Below, piece by piece: positions 1 to 4,521 of a stretch of DNA of 5,298 nt. The DNA comes from Calditrichota bacterium (GTDB taxonomy: Bacteria > Calditrichota > Calditrichia > Calditrichales > Calditrichaceae), in contig JAJRSN010000280.1 of assembly GCA_024278715.1 (NCBI GenBank), positions 1-5,298 of the forward strand. The letters are read 5' to 3'. Numbering within the stretch: position 1 is the first letter of the stretch; every line of letters begins with the position of its first letter. The notes beneath the pieces were generated by a model. The model had not been told where the DNA came from, did no database searches, and saw only the letters and a program-made list of their open reading frames with translations. Position numbers and translations under genes: made by a program.

Positions 1-2136
1 ATCGCGAATAGGAGTAAACAAGCCGGTGTAGGTCGCCGGATTGGAGCGCGGCGTTCTGCCTATCGGCGACTGATCCAGATCGATGACTTTATCGATATTC
101 TCAATTCCTTCAATCTTCTCGTGCGGCAGAGGCGTTTTTTTTGTACGGTAAAAATAGCGCGACAGCGCGGCATACAGAGTTTCGTTAACCAGAGTGCTTT
201 TTCCCGAGCCCGACACTCCGGTTACGCAAATAAATTCACCAAGCGGAAATTTGACGTCGATCCGTTTCAGATTGTTTCCGCTTGCTTTAAGAACAAACAG
301 GTGCTTTCCGTTCCCTTTTCTTCTTTTTCGGGGAACCGGAATACTTTTTTTATGAGAAAGATAGAGACCCGTAAGACTCTTTGAATTTTCGGCGATCGCC
401 GAGGGTTTTCCCACGGCAATCACCTCTCCTCCGTGAACTCCCGCTCTCGGTCCAAGATCAATCACATAATCCGCTTCTTCAATGGTCTCCCGATCGTGTT
501 CCACAACAAGAACGGTATTTCCCAAATTACGCAATTGTTTTAACGTGTGAATCAATTTCTGATTATCCCGCTGATGAAGCCCGATACTCGGTTCGTCTAA
601 AATATACAGCACGCCTACCAACTGAGAGCCGATTTGCGTTGCAAGACGAATGCGCTGTGCCTCGCCCCCGGAAAGCGTGCCAGCCGTCCGGCTCAACGTT
701 AAGTAATCCAAGCCGACATTGATTAAAAACTGCAAGCGCTGCCGGATTTCCTTTAAAATTTGGCGGGCGATCTGTTCTTCCTGAGCCGTTAACGACAAAT
801 TCTCAAAAAATTCTTTCGCTTCCCGAATCGACATTTGCGTGACCTGATGAATGTTTTTGCCGTTGAGAGTAACTGCCAAAGCCTCTTTCCGTAAGCGCGT
901 TCCGCCACATTCGTCGCAAATCAGATTGTTCATAAATCCTTCGATCCAACGACGCACATGTACCGAGCTGGTTTGTTTGTAACGCCGCAACAAATTATTA
1001 ACTATTCCTTCGTAATTGGAATACCATTCCAGATAGGCTTTATTTCGCTTGTAAACAAATTTGACCTGTTCGTCTCCCATGCCGTACAAAATAACCTGCC
1101 GGATGTCTTCGGGTAAATCCTTCCACGGCGTATTTAAGCTAAAATTTAGTTTTGTGGCGAGACTGGTTATCATTTCGTACATCCAGCCTTCATGCCTGCC
1201 GCCGAGCATTGCAATTGCGCCCTCGTTAATCGACTTGTCTTCGTCGGGTACAATCAATTTAGGATCGATCTGGGTAAGCACGCCCAGTCCGTCGCATTTA
1301 GGACAGGCGCCGTAAGGACTGTTGAAAGAAAAGGTGCGCGGAGCGGGCTCTTCGAAAGACAGATTACAATGCGGGCAGGCAAATTGCTCGCTAAACATCA
1401 CATCTTCGCCCTGTTCCGGTTTATTGATGTAAACCAATCCCCCGCTCTGCTTAATCGCCAATTCAACCGAATCCGTCAGCCGCTTTTGGATAGCTCCGTT
1501 TAAAATCAATCGATCGACCACCAGTTCGATATTGTGCTTTTTATTTTTCTCCAGAGTAATTTCTTCGTCAAGCGATTTTACTTCGCCATCCACCCGCACG
1601 CGCACAAAGCCGTCTTTGCGGAACTGGTTAAAAACCTCGCGGTATTCGCCTTTTCTGCCTCGCACCACGGGAGATAAGACCTGAAAGCGCGTTCCCTCTT
1701 CCCACGACAAGATAGTATCCACAATTTGCTGCACGGTTTGTCTTTCAACCGGACGACCGCACTGATAGCAATGAGGCTTGCCAATTCTGGCGAACAACAG
1801 CCGCAGGTAATCGTAAATTTCCGTTACCGTCCCTACGGTGGAGCGGGGATTTCTGCTTGTCGATTTTTGTTCTATCGAAATTGCCGGCGATAATCCTTCG
1901 ATGTAATCCACATCGGGTTTTTCCATCAAACCCAAAAACTGCCGCGCGTAAGCGCTTAACGATTCAACGTAGCGTCTCTGTCCTTCGGCGTAAATGGTGT
2001 CAAAGGCAAGACTCGATTTTCCCGATCCGGACAAGCCGGTAATAACTACAAATTTATCCCGTGGTATTTTAACATCGATATTTTTTAAATTGTGTTCGCG
2101 GGCTCCTTTAACCAAAATGTAATTTTTTTTACTCAT
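1..2136 (-). CDS. uvrA: UvrA, excinuclease ABC subunit A (partial, C-terminus beyond left edge)
   Basis: UvrA is the ATP-driven damage sensor of nucleotide excision repair. As a dimer it loads UvrB onto distorted DNA in the cytoplasm. The window holds the first 712 codons of a protein usually about 940 residues long. Visible in order: Walker A GLSGSGKSS (G34-S42, K40); a CxxC pair C123/C126; the first zinc module CPHC (254-257) and CPKC (278-281), spaced as in E. coli UvrA; a further CxxC at C407/C410; the ABC signature LSGGEAQR (488-495); Walker B ILDEPS with D514/E515; and the second Walker A GVSGSGKST (640-648, K646). The last residues read ATYTGLFTPIRD. The second zinc finger, second signature and second Walker B lie outside the window. 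The start MSKKNYILVKGAREHNL fits the family N-terminus, but no strong Shine-Dalgarno precedes it. The Usp gene lies 56 bp upstream on the same strand, so co-transcription is possible. Reading frame intact. Identification is near certain. Confidence 0.98.
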   Translation of the reverse strand, partial: MSKKNYILVKGAREHNLKNIDVKIPRDKFVVITGLSGSGKSSLAFDTIYAEGQRRYVESLSAYARQFLGLMEKPDVDYIEGLSPAISIEQKSTSRNPRSTVGTVTEIYDYLRLLFARIGKPHCYQCGRPVERQTVQQIVDTILSWEEGTRFQVLSPVVRGRKGEYREVFNQFRKDGFVRVRVDGEVKSLDEEITLEKNKKHNIELVVDRLILNGAIQKRLTDSVELAIKQSGGLVYINKPEQGEDVMFSEQFACPHCNLSFEEPAPRTFSFNSPYGACPKCDGLGVLTQIDPKLIVPDEDKSINEGAIAMLGGRHEGWMYEMITSLATKLNFSLNTPWKDLPEDIRQVILYGMGDEQVKFVYKRNKAYLEWYSNYEGIVNNLLRRYKQTSSVHVRRWIEGFMNNLICDECGGTRLRKEALAVTLNGKNIHQVTQMSIREAKEFFENLSLTAQEEQIARQILKEIRQRLQFLINVGLDYLTLSRTAGTLSGGEAQRIRLATQIGSQLVGVLYILDEPSIGLHQRDNQKLIHTLKQLRNLGNTVLVVEHDRETIEEADYVIDLGPRAGVHGGEVIAVGKPSAIAENSKSLTGLYLSHKKSIPVPRKRRKGNGKHLFVLKASGNNLKRIDVKFPLGEFICVTGVSGSGKSTLVNETLYAALSRYFYRTKKTPLPHEKIEGIENIDKVIDLDQSPIGRTPRSNPATYTGLFTPIRD

Positions 2137-2192
2137 TCGCTGTCACTCGATTAACCATTTTCATTTAAAATTCTCAACCGCCTAACATTGAT

Positions 2193-3095
2193 TTAAATAA
2201 TATTTTTCAATTTAATCGTGAGCACCGGCTGTTTTATCGAGCGAATAACGCGCTCGGTGGTGCTGCCCAGTAGAAACCGATCGAGTCCCACCAAACCGTG
2301 CGTTCCGATTACAATTAAATCGGGTTGAACCTCCTCAACATATTTGCTTATTTGTTTTTGCGGCTTTCCCTCCCGAACGGTTTTAACAATTTTCGCCTTT
2401 TTAAGTTCGGGAATTTGCGATACAATATTTTCCATTCTCTCTTCAACCTTGCTAATAATATCCGGAATAATTTCGATCACCGATTTCATCCCCCAGGCGT
2501 ATAGCGCGGGATGAACTTCCTCCTCTACCACATAAATCAAATGGATTTCACTTTCCGGAGAATCCATTACTTCTATGGCGGATTTTAAAGCTAAAATCGA
2601 CGGTTCGCTGAAGTCAAAAGGAACAACAATCTTGGTAAACTGCTCTGTAATATATTCTTTCGATCGAACGGTAAGAACCGGGCATCTGGCGTAACGAACC
2701 ACCTTTTCCGCCACGCTGCCGATCAAAAAATGCTCCAAACCCGATCTCCCATGCGTGCCGATAACAACCAGATCGAATTCCTTGTTGTTAATGTAACCCA
2801 GAATAGCCGAGGGAGCCGAATAGCCGCGGATTATTTCATGTTGAATTTTTAAATGTGCATATTCCGAAGTTTTTGCCTTTAAACGCGACAATAACTTTGC
2901 TTCCACATCGTGTTCTTCCTTTTCAAGTGAAGCTAATTTCTTGGGAAGTTCGGAGGGATCGTCTTCAAACATCAAACGTGCGTGCAACACTGTTAACTCG
3001 GCGTTATATTTGGCTGTTAAAAATAACGCCTGATCCACCGCGGCGCGGGCGGTCTCAGAAAAATCCGTCGGAACAAGGATTTTTTTTATTCTCAT
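2193..3095 (-). CDS. Tandem-domain universal stress protein (UspA family)
   Basis: This is a 300-residue cytoplasmic protein made of two Usp domains in one chain. Single-domain Usp proteins are about 140-150 residues and dimerise, so a tandem protein may form the dimer-like unit by itself. Domain 1 (about 1-146) opens with KKILVPTDFSE (D11) and carries the nucleotide-binding pattern G-x2-G-x9-G-S as GTHGRSGLEHFLIGS (113-127). Domain 2 (about 153-300) opens with KIVVPFDFSE (D161) and carries GTHGLVGLDRFLLGS (264-278). Both domains keep the full glycine motif, so both are predicted to bind ATP, as in the MJ0577-type branch and unlike E. coli UspA. An upstream in-frame start would add 20 residues, but the chosen ATG begins exactly at the conserved first strand and has an AAAGGA ribosome-binding site 6 nt upstream. 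These proteins support survival under starvation, oxidative or energy stress; the specific stress cannot be read from sequence. It lies upstream of uvrA on the same strand with a 56-bp gap, possibly one transcription unit. Confidence 0.95.
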   Translation of the reverse strand: MRIKKILVPTDFSETARAAVDQALFLTAKYNAELTVLHARLMFEDDPSELPKKLASLEKEEHDVEAKLLSRLKAKTSEYAHLKIQHEIIRGYSAPSAILGYINNKEFDLVVIGTHGRSGLEHFLIGSVAEKVVRYARCPVLTVRSKEYITEQFTKIVVPFDFSEPSILALKSAIEVMDSPESEIHLIYVVEEEVHPALYAWGMKSVIEIIPDIISKVEERMENIVSQIPELKKAKIVKTVREGKPQKQISKYVEEVQPDLIVIGTHGLVGLDRFLLGSTTERVIRSIKQPVLTIKLKNII

Positions 3096-3101
3096 TTTTA
3101 A

Positions 3102-3107
3102 TCCTTT
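3102..3107 (-). promoter_or_regulatory. Ribosome-binding site deciding the Usp gene start
   Basis: AAAGGA on the minus strand lies 6 nt upstream of the ATG at 3095. It selects that ATG over the in-frame start at 3155, whose 20 extra residues (MVQIESIRKL and onward) do not resemble a Usp N-terminus. Confidence 0.75.
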
Positions 3108-3272
3108 CTTTTTAATGATCGCCGATAATTTACGTATTGATTCAATTTGAACCAAAAAGTAAAATGCTCCCGCTCAAAACCGTAACTTATTTAATTCCGA
3201 GAATATTTCTTAACGCGCCGGCGACGACGAAGCCTGTCGGAAATTACTTAAAATCAGTATTAACTATTTATT

Positions 3273-3294
3273 AATTTGATATTTATATCAATTT
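3273..3294. repeat. Inverted repeat, possible operator
   Basis: The core TTGATAT-TT-ATATCAA (3276-3291) is exact, and two more base pairs match on each side after one mismatch, giving 10-bp arms with a 2-bp centre. The half-sites TTGAT/ATCAA resemble those of the CRP/FNR family, but they are 6 bp apart rather than the usual 4. It sits about 180 bp upstream of the Usp start codon. Binding by a regulator is an inference from symmetry only. Confidence 0.45.
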
Positions 3295-3319
3295 ATCAAA
3301 TATCTGCTATTAAATAATT

Positions 3320-3329
3320 CTCAATTGAG
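3320..3329. repeat. Perfect 10-bp palindrome CTCAATTGAG
   Basis: CTCAATTGAG is self-complementary over its whole length and does not extend further. Alone it could be chance, but it lies 26 bp from the preceding inverted repeat and 20 bp from the next perfect palindrome. Possible protein-binding site. Confidence 0.35.
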
Positions 3330-3349
3330 TACGGATTATCCTGACTGCA

Positions 3350-3361
3350 ATTTGTACAAAT
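3350..3361. repeat. Perfect 12-bp palindrome ATTTGTACAAAT
   Basis: ATTTGT is followed directly by ACAAAT, a perfect palindrome. The same half-sites occur in the order ACAAAT-T-ATTTGT at 4443-4455 upstream of dnaA. It is a candidate operator; the binding protein is unknown. Confidence 0.4.
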
Positions 3362-3370
3362 GAACGATCC

Positions 3371-3394
3371 CATTTTATCGCTTCGATCAAAATG
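3371..3394. repeat. Stem-loop with 10-bp stem and single-base bulge
   Basis: CATTTTATCG, loop CTT, then CGATCAAAATG. All ten bases of the left arm pair with the right arm, with one bulged C. No T-run follows on either strand, so it does not look like an intrinsic terminator. It could be an operator, or a structured element in a long leader if transcription starts outside it. Confidence 0.45.
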
Positions 3395-3517
3395 CAAACA
3401 AATATTCATTTTAATTTAACATTTTTTAAAAAACTTACGATAAATACTTTTCATTAATCACAAGGCGGGCATTAGTCGCTTAATGATTTTTTCCGGAAAC
3501 ATTTACCGTCGGAAATA

Positions 3518-3531
3518 ATTAAGGGCTTAAT
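3518..3531. repeat. Inverted repeat ATTAAG-GG-CTTAAT upstream of the receiver promoter
   Basis: Six-base arms match exactly around a GG centre. It ends 13 bp before the proposed -35 box of the receiver gene, a position suited to an activator. The right half overlaps GCTTAATG (3525-3532), which is repeated directly at 3478-3485. Confidence 0.4.
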
Positions 3532-3544
3532 GCAAAAAAATAAA

Positions 3545-3573
3545 TTGATAATTTTTACAGAACTTTGTAAACT
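3545..3573 (+). promoter_or_regulatory. Possible sigma70-like promoter of the receiver gene
   Basis: TTGATA (3545-3550, five of six consensus bases), a 17-bp spacer, then TAAACT (3568-3573, four of six). Transcription would start near 3580 and give a leader of about 25 nt. The inverted repeat TTTACA-N6-TGTAAA (3554-3571) fills the spacer and enters the -10 box, so a protein bound there would block polymerase. In AT-rich DNA such matches are easily found by chance, and if the host is a Bacteroidota relative its promoters may follow a different consensus. Confidence 0.35.
3554..3571. repeat. Inverted repeat TTTACA-N6-TGTAAA in the receiver promoter
   Basis: Exact 6-bp arms around a 6-bp centre (GAACTT), an 18-bp site of typical dimer-operator geometry. 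It overlaps the proposed -10 box and ends 34 bp before the receiver start codon, which would suit a repressor. The regulator is not identifiable. Confidence 0.4.
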
Positions 3574-3605
3574 TAAAATAGTTGGAACAGAAAAACGGTG
3601 TTAGT

Positions 3606-3974
3606 ATGAAAAAAATTTTAATTGTTGACGACGACGATTTAATTCGCGAATTGCTTTACGAAATTTTGCAATCTAACGGGTATCATGTTATCGAAGCGGA
3701 GAATGGCAACAGAGCGCTCGAAATTTTAGAGAATGAATCCGTTAATCTGATTATCACCGATATTATTATGCCGGATAAAGAGGGAATAGAGACGATTATT
3801 GAGATAAAGAAAAAACTACCCAAGACCAAAATAATTGCCATGTCGGGCGGCGGGCAGTTGGACGCCAACAGTTACCTGAGCATAGCCAAAAAACTGGGCG
3901 TAACAAAAACCATCAGTAAACCGTTCGATCCAAAAAGCTTGCTGAACATAGTAAGTGAATTATTAGGCGAATAG
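3606..3974 (+). CDS. Stand-alone response regulator receiver (CheY-like, single domain)
   Basis: This is a 122-residue protein consisting only of a receiver domain, about the length of CheY, with no DNA-binding or enzymatic output. It would accept a phosphoryl group from a histidine kinase and act through protein contacts in the cytoplasm. Visible: strand 1 KKILIVDDDD with the acidic pair D8/D9; phosphoacceptor D52 in LIITDIIMPDKEG; switch S80 in IIAMSGGG; and the conserved K105-P106 in ISKPFD. The usual aromatic switch position three residues before the lysine is T102, so signalling by the classical Tyr/Phe rotation is not expected. The SGGG run with a following LDANSYLSIAKKLG segment recalls a receiver subfamily I have seen annotated only as 'response regulator'. 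The start is the ATG with weak GGTG at 3597-3600, 5 nt upstream; an in-frame TTG at 3582 would add 8 residues ahead of the family N-terminus and is less likely. No kinase is next to it, so its partner is unknown. Confidence 0.93.
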   Translation: MKKILIVDDDDLIRELLYEILQSNGYHVIEAENGNRALEILENESVNLIITDIIMPDKEGIETIIEIKKKLPKTKIIAMSGGGQLDANSYLSIAKKLGVTKTISKPFDPKSLLNIVSELLGE

Positions 3975-4290
3975 TTTTAATATTCATTGCGTCTGAATTT
4001 TTTAATTCAAAAACAATTAGCTTTGCCGAAATAATTTTTTTCCTAAAAAATTTAATAATAAAGTTTTTTAATTATCTTTTTTCCTTAAAGAACTGACTTC
4101 GTTTGCATTTCACTTTTAATCGCATGATATTATTCCGAAAAAACGTTTTTCGTGAAACATTTTTTTTGATAAAGTTTCTTATTAATTTTCAAGCGATTAA
4201 CTACATTTTAACCATAAAAATCTCAAAAAAAAAACTTGCGGTTTACTTGATTTTTATTAGTAGAATATTAAAATGTTAAAGGGACGCACA
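3975..4290. other. A/T-tract region, candidate DNA-unwinding or curved segment of the origin
   Basis: About 316 bp without a coding sequence I can support, lying between the receiver gene and the first DnaA box. It is dominated by A and T runs: TTTTTT (3998-4003), TTTTTTT (4035-4041), AAAAAA (4045-4050), TTTTTT (4064-4069 and 4077-4082), AAAAAA (4138-4143), eight T (4160-4167) and ten A (4225-4234). It includes the 8-bp inverted repeat AATTTTTT-TCCT-AAAAAATT (4033-4052) and the palindrome AAAAACGTTTTT (4139-4150). Such DNA is typically curved and melts easily, as expected beside DnaA boxes. No convincing terminator for the receiver gene was found; hairpins here are almost purely A/T. Confidence 0.6.
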
Positions 4291-4295
4291 CTGGT

Positions 4296-4304
4296 TGTGG
4301 ATAA
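4296..4304 (-). promoter_or_regulatory. DnaA box 1 (TTATCCACA)
   Basis: Exact strong DnaA box on the minus strand (TGTGGATAA on the plus strand). It is in tandem with box 2, 11 bp start to start, about one helical turn, which would place two DnaA molecules on the same face of the helix. Confidence 0.9.
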
Positions 4305-4306
4305 TT

Positions 4307-4315
4307 TGTGGATAA
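4307..4315 (-). promoter_or_regulatory. DnaA box 2 (TTATCCACA)
   Basis: Second exact strong box, same orientation as box 1 and separated from it by TT. Boxes 1 and 2 together are bracketed by the imperfect inverted repeat ACACTGGTT (4288-4296) and AACCGGTGT (4314-4322). Confidence 0.9.
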
Positions 4316-4322
4316 CCGGTGT

Positions 4323-4331
4323 TTATTCACA
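4323..4331 (+). promoter_or_regulatory. DnaA box 3 (TTATTCACA)
   Basis: Matches TTATNCACA with T at the variable position. It faces the opposite way from boxes 1 and 2, 7 bp beyond box 2. Confidence 0.8.
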
Positions 4332-4383
4332 GTCAGGAAATAACGTCGAACTCAATGATTTCATAAACTTACAGCATCGATCG

Positions 4384-4416
4384 GTCATAACTTATTAATT
4401 ATTTAAATGTTATGGC
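4384..4416. repeat. Inverted repeat enclosing a 17-bp A/T-only core, possible unwinding element
   Basis: CATAAC (4386-4391) and GTTATG (4409-4414) are exact inverted copies; allowing one mismatch the arms reach 8 bp (4384 to 4416). Between them is TTATTAATTATTTAAAT, wholly A and T. It lies between DnaA box 3 and box 4, a reasonable place for strand opening on the dnaA side. Confidence 0.4.
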
Positions 4417-4442
4417 TATGTTTGTTAAAAATTACAACATAA

Positions 4443-4455
4443 ACAAATTATTTGT
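4443..4455. repeat. Inverted repeat ACAAAT-T-ATTTGT upstream of dnaA
   Basis: Exact 6-bp arms around a single T, 67 bp before the dnaA start codon. It uses the same half-sites, in swapped order, as the palindrome ATTTGTACAAAT at 3350-3361. Possible shared regulator; unproven. Confidence 0.35.
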
Positions 4456-4492
4456 CCGTTAATAAATCGTAAATCCTTTAAAATCGGGAAAT

Positions 4493-4501
4493 TGTGGATA
4501 A
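4493..4501 (-). promoter_or_regulatory. DnaA box 4, next to the dnaA start (TTATCCACA)
   Basis: Exact strong DnaA box on the minus strand, ending 20 bp before the dnaA ATG and 10 bp before its ribosome-binding site. In this position it is likely to serve autoregulation of dnaA, either within the promoter or the leader, as well as any origin function. Confidence 0.85.
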
Positions 4502-4511
4502 CTAAACGATA

Positions 4512-4515
4512 AGGA
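4512..4515 (+). promoter_or_regulatory. Ribosome-binding site deciding the dnaA start
   Basis: AGGA, within ATAAGGA, lies 6 nt before the ATG at 4522. A second in-frame ATG at 4516 directly abuts the AGGA and would have no spacer, so 4522 is preferred; the difference is two residues. Confidence 0.75.
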
Positions 4516-4521
4516 ATGGAA

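Larger units (their letters stand above)
3096..3605. other. Divergent intergenic region between the Usp and receiver genes, rich in palindromes
   Basis: This is 510 bp with no coding sequence I can support. It separates leftward from rightward transcription and must hold the promoters of the Usp gene (-) and the receiver gene (+). It is AT-rich except for a GC-rich patch at about 3214-3240 containing CGCCGGCG (3216-3223). It contains at least six short palindromes or hairpins: 3273-3294, 3320-3329, 3350-3361, 3371-3394, 3518-3531 and 3554-3571, plus TTCCGGAA at 3491-3498. A near-match to a DnaA box, TTAATCACA (one mismatch), sits at 3454-3462. No RNA gene was recognised. Confidence 0.8.
3975..4521. 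other. Probable chromosomal replication origin (oriC) upstream of dnaA
   Basis: The evidence is positional and sequence-based. The region is a 547-bp non-coding gap immediately before dnaA, the most common place for bacterial oriC. It holds four exact TTATNCACA boxes in 206 bp (4296-4501), far above chance, three of them clustered within 36 bp. A/T-rich DNA lies on both sides of that cluster. Read on the minus strand, the order is tandem boxes, a GC-richer spacer (4281-4295), then A/T DNA containing CTACTA, which resembles the box / GC cluster / DnaA-trio layout described in Bacillus subtilis. Gene orientation mostly agrees, with uvrA and the Usp gene running left and dnaA running right; the receiver gene, rightward but left of the boxes, is the exception. 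Alternative: the boxes serve only dnaA autoregulation or DnaA titration and the active origin is elsewhere. Confidence 0.75.

Noticed and set aside
121..2042. Several open frames of 60-113 codons on either strand across this stretch
   Set aside because: They are other-frame readings of uvrA. The uvrA frame is continuous and carries all expected motifs, while these have no recognisable protein features.
2855..3115. 86-codon plus-strand open frame
   Set aside because: Antisense to the N-terminal half of the Usp gene, whose frame is well supported; the translated text has low-complexity Phe/Leu ends and no family resemblance.
3096..3155. Upstream start adding 20 residues to the Usp protein
   Set aside because: The family N-terminus begins at the internal ATG, which has a well-spaced AAAGGA.
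3214..3240. GC-rich patch with CGCCGGCG as a small RNA or mobile-element remnant
   Set aside because: Only a short palindrome and a 4-bp stem are visible; there is no terminator, terminal repeat or coding remnant.
3454..3462. TTAATCACA as a fifth DnaA box
   Set aside because: One mismatch at a conserved position, isolated by more than 800 bp from the main cluster; kept only as a note.
3582..3605. TTG start adding 8 residues to the receiver
   Set aside because: Receiver domains begin at the KKILIVDDD strand; the ATG at 3606 fits and the TTG is a weaker start codon.
3683..3868. 61-codon minus-strand open frame
   Set aside because: Lies wholly inside the receiver gene on the opposite strand; no ribosome-binding site or conserved motif.
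3994..4009. TGAATT-TTTT-AATTCA as a terminator for the receiver gene
   Set aside because: The stem is only A/T with one G-C pair and is followed by A rather than T on the coding strand.
4136..4167. CGAAAAA-ACG-TTTTTCG followed by a T8 run as an intrinsic terminator
   Set aside because: The stem is nearly all A-T, the T-run starts 7 bp after it, and it is about 160 bp past the receiver stop; weak compared with normal terminators.
4236..4266. TTGCGG-N19-TAGAAT as a dnaA promoter
   Set aside because: The spacer is too long and the site lies about 255 bp before dnaA; no convincing dnaA promoter could be fixed from sequence alone.
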